DNA from: Streptomyces sp. Mut1
Lineage (GTDB): Bacteria > Actinomycetota > Actinomycetes > Streptomycetales > Streptomycetaceae
Assembly: GCF_030719295.1 (NCBI RefSeq)
Contig: NZ_CP120997.1
Location: forward strand, 3,286,001-3,350,000
Direction of reading: 5' to 3'
DNA length: 64,000 nt
Shown here: positions 1 through 9,727 of the stretch, in pieces
Layout: every line of letters begins with the position of its first letter
Position numbering within the stretch: position 1 is the first letter of the stretch
The notes under the pieces: model-generated
Told to the model about the DNA's origin: nothing
Database searches by the model: none
The model's input: the letters and a program-made list of their open reading frames with translations, nothing else
Program-made: the position numbers and the translations under genes

Positions 1-234
1 GATGACCTCGGGGTGGGAATGGCCGAGGATCATCGGCCCCCACGAGCACACGAGGTCGACGTACTCACGTCCGTCCGCGTCGGTCAGGTACGGACCGGTA
101 CCGGACACCATGAACCGGGGCGTACCGCCCACGGCCCGGAACGCACGGACGGGAGAGTTCACGCCGCCGGGCGTCACGAGGGACGCGCGGTCGAAAAGCG
201 TCTGCGAAACTGGGGCGTCATAGGGAAAGCTCAC
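1..234 (-). CDS. hemL: Glutamate-1-semialdehyde 2,1-aminomutase, N-terminal part (runs off the window)
   Basis: Only the first ~78 residues are inside the window. The minus-strand translation begins [17 protein letters not shown], continues through [17 protein letters not shown] and reaches [15 protein letters not shown], the highly conserved start of the PLP-dependent aminomutase that makes 5-aminolevulinate from glutamate-1-semialdehyde. It therefore acts directly after HemA (encoded at 47.4-48.8 kb) and before HemB (43.6 kb). I chose the GTG at 234 because it gives the usual MSxPYDAP start; an in-frame ATG at 243 is the alternative. Neither has a strong Shine-Dalgarno sequence. Divergent from the next gene. 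Confidence 0.93.
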   Translation of the reverse strand, partial: MSFPYDAPVSQTLFDRASLVTPGGVNSPVRAFRAVGGTPRFMVSGTGPYLTDADGREYVDLVCSWGPMILGHSHPEVI

Positions 235-373
235 ACATGCCATGGTGTCAGAGCCACGGACGGTCTTTGCGGACAGGTGTTTCACCGCACGCCCGTGGGG
301 GAGGTCACTGACACGATGATCGGGTTGCACGGCGGGGGCTGTGCCTCCCAGTGAGTAGTCGGGTGGATGAGAT

Positions 374-967
374 ATGCATCGCGGTGGCGGAGTGGGCGAA
401 GGGACCGACGGCCCGGGGCCCGAGCCTGCCCGGCGTGGTCGGCACCGGCGCGAGGCCGAGCGCAAACAGGCCATACAGGCCGGTGAGGCGCAGACGAGCG
501 ATGGAGCCGGGAGCAGGAGTGGTGGCCGGGTGGGGGTGACCTACAAGTATTTCGGGGCTCCCGACGGGGCCACCGCCGCCCGTGTGCCCATTTCCATGCG
601 CCCGGAGGAGCTCGGCGGGGACGAGCTGGGCATGGGCGGCATGTTCACCAAGATCAAGCCGGAGACGGTGGCCGCGATGGTCCTCACCGGCATACAGGGC
701 ATACCTCTGCACAAGGTCCCGCCGCTGGAGCTGGTCGTCCTGCACCCCGACTACGCGGTGGTCAAGCTTCCGATGACGGTCGTGGACCCGCTGCGCGGCG
801 TGGGCGAGGAATCGGTCGGCGCCGCCGCCTTCATCTGGTCCACGGTCCCGGACCGCGGCGGCCCGCGCGACGCGTTCAACGTCTACCAGCTGCTCCACGA
901 GTGGCAGGACTTCTCGCACCGGCTGCACGACGCGGGGCACCAGGCGTACTGCCTGGTGTGGCCGTGA
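374..967 (+). CDS. Conserved hypothetical protein
   Basis: I do not recognise a named domain. The part from residue 55 ([20 protein letters not shown]) to the end looks like a compact soluble protein with strand/helix alternation and ends AYCLVWP. The first ~54 residues are rich in Arg, Gly and Pro and look less protein-like, so translation may really begin at the in-frame GTG at 536, giving about 143 residues. It is divergent from hemL and convergent with the MFS gene. No function is inferred. Confidence 0.6.
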   Translation: MHRGGGVGEGTDGPGPEPARRGRHRREAERKQAIQAGEAQTSDGAGSRSGGRVGVTYKYFGAPDGATAARVPISMRPEELGGDELGMGGMFTKIKPETVAAMVLTGIQGIPLHKVPPLELVVLHPDYAVVKLPMTVVDPLRGVGEESVGAAAFIWSTVPDRGGPRDAFNVYQLLHEWQDFSHRLHDAGHQAYCLVWP

Positions 968-1063
968 CCCTGGGCGCACCCGAGGACGGGCGGGAGCTTC
1001 GGCTCCCCTTCCGGGGCGGTGCCCGCCCCGGAGGAGAGCTGTCCGGGCCGGCGCCCGCCGGCT

Positions 1064-2416
1064 TCACGCCACCCGCCGCCGCGCGAGCGTGATGGTGACC
1101 GCCCCGGCCACACAGGCGACCGCCGCTGTCAGGTAGGCCAGGTGGTAGCCGGTCAGCTGGTCGTCGCTGGTCGCCGCGACCAGGACCATGACCGCGACTC
1201 CGACGCTGGAGCCGATCTGCTGGGCCACGACGTTCACGGCACCGGCGACCGCGTGCCCCTCCGGCTCGACCCCGGTGAGACCGGCGGACGTCATCGAGGG
1301 GAAGTTCAGCCCCTGCCCGATGCCGCTGATCACCAGGCCCGGCAGCACGTGCAGCGCGTAGCTGCCGTGATGCGGTGTGCTCATCCACAGCCCCGTTCCC
1401 ACGCCGATCAGGACGAGTCCGACGGCCATCAGCGCGTGCGGGGTGTACGTGGCCAGCAGGCGCCCGGTGGCGTAGTTGGCGGTGAGAAACACGGCCAACG
1501 ACATCGGCACCAGCGCCAGACCGGATTCGAGCGGGGAGTACTTCAGCATCCCCTGCAGATACAGCGGCGCGAAGAACAGCATCCCGACCGAGCCCATGTA
1601 CTGGAGGAACGCCGCCAGACTCGCCGCCCGCACCGACGGGATACGGAAGAGGCCGAGGGGAAGCACCGGGTCGGCGGTGCGCAGTTCACGTACGACGAAG
1701 AGCACCAGGAAGACCACCGCGGCGCTGAGCGCGCTCCAGACCACCGCGCCGCTGCTGCTCACGCCGACGACCAGCAGGGTCAGACCGAGCGTGCCCGATA
1801 TCGCCCCCGGCAGGTCCAGCCGCCCGCCGCGCGCGACACCGGCGGGCAGTCCCGCGCGCGTCGTGGCCAGCACCGCGACCCCCACCACGACCGAGAACCA
1901 CAGCACCGAGCGCCAGCCGAAGAACTGGGTGAGCACACCGCCCAGCAGCACACCGCCGCTGAAGCTCGCGGCGCCCACCGCCGCGTACACGCTGAACGCC
2001 CGGTTACGGGCCGGGCCGGCCGGAAACACCTCGGTCAGCAGGGCCAGTGCGGCCGGACCGGACAGGGCCGCGCCGATGCCCTGCGCCGCCCGCGCGCCGA
2101 GCAGCACCGCGATGTCCGGTGCCAGGGCGCCGGCCAGCGCGGCCACGGTGAACAGGGCGATCCCGGCCTCGAACACCCGCCGCCGGCCGAACACATCGGC
2201 CAGCCGGCCGCCCACCAGCAGGAAGCCGGCGAACGCGACGGCATACGCGATCATGACCCACTGGAGCGTGGCGTCGTCCAGGCGGAACCGTTCCCCGACG
2301 GACGGCAGGGCCGCGTTGAGCACCCCGAGCCCGCTCACGTCCAGTGCGAGTGCCCCGGCCAGCACTCCGAGTGCCAGGCCCGGCCGTCGGCGTGGCACCA
2401 CCCCCGTACCCGTCAC
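1064..2416 (-). CDS. MFS drug-efflux-type transporter (DHA2-like)
   Basis: The 450-residue product is almost wholly hydrophobic, with 12-14 predicted membrane segments. It carries MFS signature stretches: GGRLADVFGRRRVFEAG in loop 2-3 (motif A) and a motif-C-like GGVLLGGVLTQFFGWR. It should be a proton-driven exporter in the cytoplasmic membrane. The start is fixed by GGGAGG placed five bases before the GTG at 2416; the longer upstream reading (to 2683) is Arg-rich and not credible. It lies 1.2 kb from the PKS-NRPS operon and points away from it. It could export that product, but nothing in the sequence proves the link; it could equally belong to the hemL flank. Confidence 0.88.
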   Translation of the reverse strand: MTGTGVVPRRRPGLALGVLAGALALDVSGLGVLNAALPSVGERFRLDDATLQWVMIAYAVAFAGFLLVGGRLADVFGRRRVFEAGIALFTVAALAGALAPDIAVLLGARAAQGIGAALSGPAALALLTEVFPAGPARNRAFSVYAAVGAASFSGGVLLGGVLTQFFGWRSVLWFSVVVGVAVLATTRAGLPAGVARGGRLDLPGAISGTLGLTLLVVGVSSSGAVVWSALSAAVVFLVLFVVRELRTADPVLPLGLFRIPSVRAASLAAFLQYMGSVGMLFFAPLYLQGMLKYSPLESGLALVPMSLAVFLTANYATGRLLATYTPHALMAVGLVLIGVGTGLWMSTPHHGSYALHVLPGLVISGIGQGLNFPSMTSAGLTGVEPEGHAVAGAVNVVAQQIGSSVGVAVMVLVAATSDDQLTGYHLAYLTAAVACVAGAVTITLARRRVA

Positions 2417-3643
2417 GCGGCCCTCCCGGCGAACGCGCCACCGTCGAAGGACGCGACCGCTGGACGCCGCGGTGAACATCCGGGTAAGGGCGCGTCGGCA
2501 CCGGACGCCCGCGCGGTGGCGAGTCCCGGCTGTCCGGTTCCCCTCACCGGGACGCGGCTGCCGGCCGACACCGCTCTGTGGTCCATGGATTTCATGCCGA
2601 GCATGCTGCAATGCCGCCCACCGCCTGTCCAGGCCGCGCCGGTGAATAGGGCGCCGGAGTCCGGTCCGAACCGCTTCACCCAACCATTCGTCGGCCGAAA
2701 ATTAGCGAATAAATGTGGCGCGGGTTCAAATCCGGTCACCTCCGACACACCCACAACGGACATTTTCACGGGGAAGGGATAGAGCCCGGTTTGTGTTGCC
2801 GACGGCCGAAATGCATCGGCGGCGAGGGCCGGATTCACGTCGGCATTGACCCGTGTTGAGCGTGGATGCCCACCGTTGCCCACGGCGTCCGGACCATCTG
2901 CCGGCGGCGAGGGGAAAGACAGCGAATCCCACGCCTCAGGGTCTAAATCGCGCCACCGTACCTTCCGCACCTCCGGGCACTCTTGTCTCGCCATTCCTCG
3001 AATGGCAGTCTGATTCCCGCCGGTCGGGCAAGTGCCGCCGTCCACGTCAATCCGCATACCCCTTGACCTGGACGGATCGAATCCAGACACATGCCGGCCG
3101 GCAGCGCGGATGAGGTGTTCGGCTCCGCCCGCACGTCGGCAAGGACGGCGCGGTCGCGGATCAGCTCGGCCAGGCGTACCACGGTGGTTGGATCGCCGGG
3201 CAGTGATCCTGAATCAGGTCGCGATCTGATTCAGCCAGGACGGCTTGACGGGGGTTGGGTCTCAGTGCGCGTATTCGTATTTCGGCAACCATGTCCTTCT
3301 GTCTCGGACGGGACGGACCGTCCGGAACGACACGGACCTCATTGCCCCTGAGGGGCCCCTCCTGAGGGTGCCCGGAGGGCTTCCCCACATGTAACCGCAC
3401 ACGGCACCCGCCTACGGCGGAAGCAAATCTTCCGGTACGTTTCCCTGCTCATGACCGGCCATCCGGACACCGGCTGATCATTTCCAGCGCCACCGGCCCG
3501 GCCTCGCTTTCCGGCCTCGACGCTTTTGTGTCACGCCCGCTTCGGTCCCACCGCTATCGCATGGCTGACGGAGTTTCCGCGCCCTTGATCAGCCGGCCGC
3601 AAGCTCCACCCGTACATTTCATTTGTCCTGCCGAGGAGCCGAA
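2417..3643. other. 1.2-kb intergenic region between the MFS gene and the PKS-NRPS operon
   Basis: No convincing gene is present. It is less GC-rich than its surroundings around 2690-2830. It contains a tRNA T-arm-like stretch (2719-2746), the paired CTGAATCAG/CTGATTCAG repeat (3209-3234) and a GAGGGGCCCCTC palindrome near 3350-3361. A minus-strand reading at 2943-3182 (start VRLAELIRDRAVLADVRAE) looks partly protein-like and could be a decayed gene. The promoter of the biosynthetic operon must lie here or near 3400-3620. Confidence 0.6.
3209..3234. promoter_or_regulatory. Inverted repeat upstream of the PKS-NRPS operon (candidate operator)
   Basis: CTGAATCAG (3209-3217) and its exact reverse complement CTGATTCAG (3226-3234) are separated by 8 bases. 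The left arm is itself part of the near-palindrome CCTGAATCAGG. The geometry fits a dimeric regulator. It sits 410 bp before the PKS start; which regulator binds, if any, is unknown. Confidence 0.4.
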
Positions 3644-6600
3644 ATGCCCCACGAGCGCGCAGCAAGAGATGTGCACGCCACATCAGACTTCCTCCTGTCC
3701 CGTATTGCCGATGTGATGGACCTGCCCAGGGACACAGTGGACCGGTGGGCACCGATGCACCAGTACGGCCTGGACTCGCTGAAGCTCTCGACCATTTCGG
3801 CCTCACTGTCCGAATTCCTCGGCCGGAAGGTTCCGCTCACCTGGATGTGGCAGTACCCGACCGTCGACGCGCTGGCCCGTGCGCTCGTGGACGGTCCCCG
3901 GGCGGCGGATCCCGCGCCGGGCAGCGGCGAGCGGCGGGTGGCGGCGCACGAGCCCATCGCGATCGTGGGCATCGGCTGCCGGTTCCCCGGCGGCCCGGAC
4001 CCCACCTCGTTCTGGCAGCTGCTCTCCGAGGGCCGCGACGCCGTCGGACCGGTGCCGGCGGCCCGGCGCGAGCTTCTGGGCGACGCGGTGCGCTGGGGCG
4101 GCTTCATCGACGACATCGACCGCTTCGACCCGCTGTTCTTCGGCATCTCACCCCGCGAAGCCGTCCAGATGGACCCGCAGCAGCGTCTGGTGCTCGAACT
4201 GGCCTGGGAGGCACTGGAGGACGCGGGGGTCGCGCCCCACAGCCTCGTCGGCAGCGACACCGGCGTGTTCATGGCCTCCTGCTGGGGCGACTACGCGGCG
4301 CTGGCGCACTACCGCGGCCCCGACGCCCGGATCACCCCGCACACCGCGACCGGCATGCACGACGGCATCATCGCCAACCGCGTCTCCTACGCCCTCGGAC
4401 TGCAAGGCCCCAGCATGGCCATCGACGCGGCCTGCGCCGGATCGCTGGTCTCCGTGCACGTGGGATGCCAGTCGATCTGGATGGGCGAGAGCGAACTCGT
4501 GCTCGCCGGCGGGGTGAATCTGAGCTTCGTCTCCGACTACTACACCGCCATGGCCCAGATGGGCGCGCTCGCCCCGGACGGCCGCTGCAAGTCGTTCGAC
4601 GCACGGGCCGACGGCTACGTCCGCGGAGAGGGCGCCGGAGTCGTCCTGCTCGCCCCGCTGAGCGTGGCCCTGGAACGCGATCTTCCGGTCTACTGCCTGA
4701 TCAAGGGCAGCTCGTCCAACAACGACGGCCTGAGCAACGGCATGACCGCGCCGAACCCCCAGGCCCAGGAGCTGATGCTCCGCAACGCCTACCGCCGGGC
4801 CGGCATCGCGCCGTCCCTCGTGGACTACATCGAGTGCCACGGCTCCGCGACGCCCCTCGGTGACCCGATCGAGGCCAATGCCATCGGCGCCGTCCTGGGC
4901 GGGGACCGCACGGAGCCGCTGCGGCTCGGCTCCGTCAAGTCCAACGTCGGGCACCTGGAAGCGGCAGCCGGCATCGTCGGCCTGGTCAAACTGGCGCTGT
5001 CGATCCGCAACGGGGTGCTGCCGCCGAGCCTGCACTACGCCGCCCCGAACCCGCAGATCATGTTCGACGCGTACAACCTGACCGTCCAGGACCGGCTGAC
5101 GCCGTGGCCCCGGCGGTCCGACGCGCGCCGGGCGGGCGTCAGTTCGTTCGGCTTCGGCGGGGCGATATGCCATGTCGCCGTCGAGGAGCTGCCCCGGCCC
5201 GAGACCTCGCTCCTCCTGCTGGCCGAGGACTCCGGGCAAGCCCTGGCCGCGCGTGCCCGCGCACTGCGTGACGACAACGACCTGCGGGCGGTCTGCGCCC
5301 GGACGCCCGGTGACGGTGGCTTCCGGCTCGCGGCGGCGGCCCGCGACATGACCGAACTCCGGGCCCAGCTCGACGCCTTCACCGCCGGCACGGCCATGGA
5401 CGGGCTGAGCGTCGGGGAGCCGGCCGGACGCGGGCCGCGCGTGGCGTTCCTGTTCTCGGGCAACGGCTCGCAGTGGTTGGGCATGGGCAGGCAACTGCTC
5501 GCCGGTATGCCCGTGTTCCGGCGGTCCATGACGCGTTCCGACAAGCGGATGCGGAAGCTGCTGGGCTTCTCGCTCGTCGACCAGATGCTGGCCGCCGACG
5601 GCCGCATCGACGACATGGACGTCTTCCAGCCGCTGCTGTTCTGCATCCAGGTCGCGCTGGCCGACGCCTGGCGGTCGCTGGGGGTCGAGCCGGACGTCGT
5701 CGTGGGCCAGAGCGTCGGTGAGTTCGCGGCCTCGCACATCGCCGGCGCACTCGACTTCGAGGACGCCTCCCGCCTGGCCGCGGGCCACGGCAGGCTCCTC
5801 CAGCAGCTGGCCGTCGGGCGGGGCGAGGGCATCGTCGTGACGACCGACGCCGACGCGGTCAGGAAGTACCTGACCGGCCGGCTCGCGGTCGCCGGCCGCA
5901 ACGGCCCGAACTCCACCCTGGTCACCGGCACACCGCAGGAGATCGACACACTGGTCGGGCAGCTCACCGAAGAGGGCATCACGAGCCACCGGGTACGGAT
6001 GGGCCACGCACCGCACTCGTCGCTGGTCGACCACGTCCTCGACCCGCTGAGGGTCGAACTCGACGGCATCCGGCCCCGGACGACCCGCGTCCCGATGGTC
6101 TCGACCGTGACGGGTGAACTGGTCGACGGGGCGGAGCTCGGGCCGGACTACTGGGCGGACAACCTGCGCGGGGAGATCCGCGTCGTGGATGCCCTGACGG
6201 CTCTGCGCGACCACGACATCGACGCGGTGATCGAGCTCAGCCCGCATCCCGTACTCCTCAAGTCCGTGGCGGAGATCCTGCCCGCGGCCACGCTGCCCTC
6301 GCTCCGGCGGGGCGCCGACGAGGCCCGGACACTGCTCGGCTCGCTCGGCGCGCTGCACGCCGCCGGCCACCCCGTCACGCCCGGCCCGTTCACCGCGGGG
6401 GACCGGGGGCGGCACGTCACACCCGGCCGGGGCGACACCGCGCCCGACGACCGGGTGCGTCTTGTCCCGGTCACGGCGCGCACGGCGGACGCGCTGGCCG
6501 ACACCTGCCGTGAGCTGTCCAGCCACGTCGAACGCGACACGGGCCTGCGGGTCTGCGACCTCGCCTACACGCTCGCGGCCAGGCGCACCCACCACAGCCA

Positions 6601-9600
6601 CCGGATCGCGCTGTTCGCCCGTAACCGTCAGGACGTCCTGGACGGGCTCGCCCGGGTCGCTTCCGGTCAGCCGCACCCCGATGTCGTCACGGGCACCGTC
6701 GCCGGCAACACCGACCGGCGGGTGGCGCTGGTGTTCTCCGGCGGCGGCACGCAGTGGGTCGGCATGGGCCGGGAGCTCCTGCGCTCGCACGCCGGATTCC
6801 GCGCCTCGATGCAAGCCTGCGACGCCGCCGTGCGAGCGGCGGGCGGCTGCTCGGTGCTCGACGAACTCGCCGCCCCGCCCGACCGGGCCAGGTTCGAGGA
6901 AATGGACTTCCAGCAGCCGGTCCTGTTCGCCCTCCAGGTCTCCCTGGCGCAGGTCTGGCTCGGACTCGGCGTCGAACCGACCGCCGTCGTCGGACACAGC
7001 CTGGGTGAGGTGGCGGCCGCCTGTGTCGCGGGATCACTGTCGCTGGAGGACGCCGCCCGCGTGGTGGTCGCCCGGTCGCACCTGCTGGAACGGAAGGCCG
7101 CCGCGGGTGCCATGATCTCGGTCGACCTGCCGGAGCGGGATCTGCTGCCGAGGATCGCCCCGTACGCCGAGCACGCGGCGATCGCCGTGGTGAACAGCCC
7201 CACGAGCGCGGCGGTGTCCGGCACGCCCGACGCCATCGGCGCCCTGGAGGCCGACCTCGCCCGGGACGGCGTCCCGACCAGGCGGATCCGGGTCGAACGG
7301 CCCGTGCACAGCCCCGGCATGGACCCCCTGATCGAGCCGCTGCGCGAGAGCATCGCCGGCATCACCCCGCTGGCGAACACCATCGAGTTCCGATCCACGG
7401 CACTGGCCGGCACGGTGAACCCGGTCGCCGACGTCGACTACTGGGTGCACAACCTGCGCAACCAGGTCCGGTTCGCCGAGACGATCGGCGCGCTCGTCGA
7501 CGAAGGCATCGGGACGCTGATCGAGATCGGCCCGCACGAGACGCTGCGCGGCGCGGTCGAGGAGATCGCGCTGACGCGCGGTGCCGAGGTGCACGCGATC
7601 AGCTCGCTGCGGCGCGACGAGAGCGACGTCCGCTGCCTGCTGGAGGCCGCCGCTTCGCTGTACGTCAGGGGGCTCCCACTGACCTACGACTCGCTGTTCG
7701 ACGACGACGTCGAGGTCGTGGAGACGCCGCTCGTCCAGTGGCAGAAGGAGCGCTACTGGCTGGACACCGCACCCGAGCCCGGCACCGCGCCGGTCCGGGC
7801 TGCCGCCGCGGGCGCGACCGCGCAGGCACCGGACCACGAGCCGGTGGCGGCGCCCGTGGCCGCACCCGTGGAGAGCAGGCCGCTGGAGGACGTCGTCCTC
7901 GGCGAGATCGCCGACGCGCTCGGCGTACCGGCCGCCCGATTCCACGAAGGCGCCGCCCTCAGGGACTTCGGCCTGGACTCGATGCTGGCGATACGCCTCA
8001 TCAACAGGCTCCAGGCACTCTTCGGGCAGCGGGTGTCGCCGGTGGTGTTCCTGGACGGCCGCTCCATATCCGAGGTGGTCGACCACATCGTCACGACGAT
8101 CGGCCGCCCGCCCGCGGCCCCGGCCGCCGGGCCCGGTACGGCCGAGCCGGAGCGGCCGGCCGCCCGGCCGGAACCGGCCCGGACCGCGCGGCTGCCCGGC
8201 GAGGCGGTGCCCGTACCGGCTCGAAGGCCCCGGGACAGGCCGGCCGGCACCTTCCTCGACGATCTGCCCGAGCTCGACGCCGAGGAGCTGCTGGAGGAGC
8301 TGGCAGCGCGCGGGCTCCTGGACCCGACCGACGCGCCGGCGGCCGAGCAGCTCCGCGCCGACAGTCTCGGTCTCGAACTGGCACCCGCGTCACACGGCCA
8401 GACGTCCCTGTGGTTCATGCAGCAGGTCGACCCAGACGCCGTCCCCTACAACTTCATGGTGACCGCCCGGATCCGGGCCGCGGTGGACGAGGAGGCGCTC
8501 CAGGACGCCGTACGGGCCGTGGTGGAGCGCCACCCCGCCCTGCGCACCCTCTTCGTCGAGGCCGGCGGCAGCCCGGTCCAGGTCATCCTGGACGAACCGG
8601 TCTACGAGTTCACCGTCGTGGACAGCACGGACCTGGACGACGAACAGGCCCGCGAGGAGCTTGCGGAATACGGCCACCTGCCGCTCGACCTGGACAACGG
8701 GCCACTGGTGCGGGTGGTGCTGATGAACCGCGGCCCGGCGGATCACTACCTGCTGGTCCTGGTCCACCACATCGCGTCGGACGCCGCGTCGGCCGACGTC
8801 ATGATCCGTGAACTCCAGGAGTTCTACGGCGGCGTCGACCCGGCTCGGAGCGCTCCCGTGGCCCCCTACACCGAGTTCGTGGCGGCGGAACGGGAGTGGC
8901 TGGCCGGACCGGCGGCCGGGGCAGCGCTGGAGTGGTGGTCGCGGAAGCTGGCCGATCCGCCCCCGCACCTGGATCTGTCCGCCAAGGAGCGCCCGCCCGG
9001 TGTCACCTACGAGGGCCGCGACCTCACCTTCCGCTGGAGTGCCGAGGAGTCCATGCTGCTCCGGGAGTTCGCGGTACGCGAGGGCGTGTCGGTCAGCACC
9101 GTCGTACTGGCCGGATTCTTCGCCACGCTCAACCGGGCGGCGCTGGTCGAGGACTCCGTACTGGCCACCGCCATCGCCCAACGCGGCGAACCCGGCTGGG
9201 AGTCGGCCGTCGGCTACTACCTGAACACGGTGCTGGTACGCGCCGAACCGTCCGGCGAGCGCAGCTTCCGCGACCTGCTGAGCGAGGTCCACACCTTCTC
9301 GCTCGGCCTGCTGGAACACATGGACTACCCCCTCGACCTGCTGGCGTCCCACCTCAAGCCGGCCAGGGCCGAGGGCCGGTCGCCGTGGTTCGACGTGGTG
9401 GTGAACTGGCTGTCCTCGGACGCCTTCCCCCGCTCCGTGAAGCTCTTCCACGGCGTCGGCTCCACCATCGCGCCCGGCAGCGCCCTGCCGCTCGAACCGC
9501 TGCCGGTGCGCCGGCACCTCGCCAAATTCGACCTGGAGATCTCGATGGCCGACATCGACGGCGAGGTGGCCGGCCACATCCAGTACAAACCGAGCTACCT

Positions 9601-9727
9601 GGAGAGGCAGACCGTGACGGCACTGCTCGCGCTCTTCCGCACCGTACTCTTCGACTCGATCGCCCAACCCGGCCTGCCGCTGCGGGAGATCGCGCCGAGC
9701 GGACGCCCCGAGGGGGCGGACAAGTGA
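3644..9727 (+). CDS. Hybrid PKS-NRPS megasynthase, ACP-KS-AT-AT-ACP-C (SalA-like)
   Basis: A 2027-residue cytosolic assembly-line protein. Domains by position: ACP1 (Ser45 in YGLDSLKL), KS (about 103-520; Cys264 in DAACAGS, His399 in ECHGSAT, His437 in NVGHLEA), AT1 (about 600-880; Ser690 in GQSVGE), AT2 (about 1027-1320; Ser1119 in GHSLGE), ACP2 (Ser1446 in FGLDSM) and a condensation domain (about 1580-2000; H1708-H-x3-D1713 in HHIASDA). There is no KR, DH, ER or TE, so the beta-keto group survives. The likely role is loading a starter on ACP1, one extension by KS onto ACP2, then amide formation by C with the aminoacyl-PCP of the next gene. AT1 has His715 where the carboxylate-binding Arg is expected, 25 residues after Ser690; AT2 keeps Arg1144. 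The start at 3644 has GAGGAG five bases upstream. Domain order recalls SalA of salinosporamide biosynthesis. Confidence 0.93.
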   Translation: MPHERAARDVHATSDFLLSRIADVMDLPRDTVDRWAPMHQYGLDSLKLSTISASLSEFLGRKVPLTWMWQYPTVDALARALVDGPRAADPAPGSGERRVAAHEPIAIVGIGCRFPGGPDPTSFWQLLSEGRDAVGPVPAARRELLGDAVRWGGFIDDIDRFDPLFFGISPREAVQMDPQQRLVLELAWEALEDAGVAPHSLVGSDTGVFMASCWGDYAALAHYRGPDARITPHTATGMHDGIIANRVSYALGLQGPSMAIDAACAGSLVSVHVGCQSIWMGESELVLAGGVNLSFVSDYYTAMAQMGALAPDGRCKSFDARADGYVRGEGAGVVLLAPLSVALERDLPVYCLIKGSSSNNDGLSNGMTAPNPQAQELMLRNAYRRAGIAPSLVDYIECHGSATPLGDPIEANAIGAVLGGDRTEPLRLGSVKSNVGHLEAAAGIVGLVKLALSIRNGVLPPSLHYAAPNPQIMFDAYNLTVQDRLTPWPRRSDARRAGVSSFGFGGAICHVAVEELPRPETSLLLLAEDSGQALAARARALRDDNDLRAVCARTPGDGGFRLAAAARDMTELRAQLDAFTAGTAMDGLSVGEPAGRGPRVAFLFSGNGSQWLGMGRQLLAGMPVFRRSMTRSDKRMRKLLGFSLVDQMLAADGRIDDMDVFQPLLFCIQVALADAWRSLGVEPDVVVGQSVGEFAASHIAGALDFEDASRLAAGHGRLLQQLAVGRGEGIVVTTDADAVRKYLTGRLAVAGRNGPNSTLVTGTPQEIDTLVGQLTEEGITSHRVRMGHAPHSSLVDHVLDPLRVELDGIRPRTTRVPMVSTVTGELVDGAELGPDYWADNLRGEIRVVDALTALRDHDIDAVIELSPHPVLLKSVAEILPAATLPSLRRGADEARTLLGSLGALHAAGHPVTPGPFTAGDRGRHVTPGRGDTAPDDRVRLVPVTARTADALADTCRELSSHVERDTGLRVCDLAYTLAARRTHHSHRIALFARNRQDVLDGLARVASGQPHPDVVTGTVAGNTDRRVALVFSGGGTQWVGMGRELLRSHAGFRASMQACDAAVRAAGGCSVLDELAAPPDRARFEEMDFQQPVLFALQVSLAQVWLGLGVEPTAVVGHSLGEVAAACVAGSLSLEDAARVVVARSHLLERKAAAGAMISVDLPERDLLPRIAPYAEHAAIAVVNSPTSAAVSGTPDAIGALEADLARDGVPTRRIRVERPVHSPGMDPLIEPLRESIAGITPLANTIEFRSTALAGTVNPVADVDYWVHNLRNQVRFAETIGALVDEGIGTLIEIGPHETLRGAVEEIALTRGAEVHAISSLRRDESDVRCLLEAAASLYVRGLPLTYDSLFDDDVEVVETPLVQWQKERYWLDTAPEPGTAPVRAAAAGATAQAPDHEPVAAPVAAPVESRPLEDVVLGEIADALGVPAARFHEGAALRDFGLDSMLAIRLINRLQALFGQRVSPVVFLDGRSISEVVDHIVTTIGRPPAAPAAGPGTAEPERPAARPEPARTARLPGEAVPVPARRPRDRPAGTFLDDLPELDAEELLEELAARGLLDPTDAPAAEQLRADSLGLELAPASHGQTSLWFMQQVDPDAVPYNFMVTARIRAAVDEEALQDAVRAVVERHPALRTLFVEAGGSPVQVILDEPVYEFTVVDSTDLDDEQAREELAEYGHLPLDLDNGPLVRVVLMNRGPADHYLLVLVHHIASDAASADVMIRELQEFYGGVDPARSAPVAPYTEFVAAEREWLAGPAAGAALEWWSRKLADPPPHLDLSAKERPPGVTYEGRDLTFRWSAEESMLLREFAVREGVSVSTVVLAGFFATLNRAALVEDSVLATAIAQRGEPGWESAVGYYLNTVLVRAEPSGERSFRDLLSEVHTFSLGLLEHMDYPLDLLASHLKPARAEGRSPWFDVVVNWLSSDAFPRSVKLFHGVGSTIAPGSALPLEPLPVRRHLAKFDLEISMADIDGEVAGHIQYKPSYLERQTVTALLALFRTVLFDSIAQPGLPLREIAPSGRPEGADK

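Noticed and set aside
351..539. ORF starting [18 protein letters not shown] before the hypothetical gene
   Set aside because: It overlaps the 374-967 gene in another frame and soon becomes Arg/Pro-rich; possible as an upstream peptide but not supported.
2943..3400. Two small minus-strand ORFs before the PKS operon
   Set aside because: They look partly protein-like but have no ribosome binding site, no known motif and would overlap each other in different frames; at most a decayed gene.
4148..6997. A 949-residue open frame on the minus strand inside the PKS gene
   Set aside because: It is a GC-skew shadow: its composition (His, Arg, Gly, Val, Asp rich) is typical of antisense frames, while the plus strand encodes textbook KS and AT domains.
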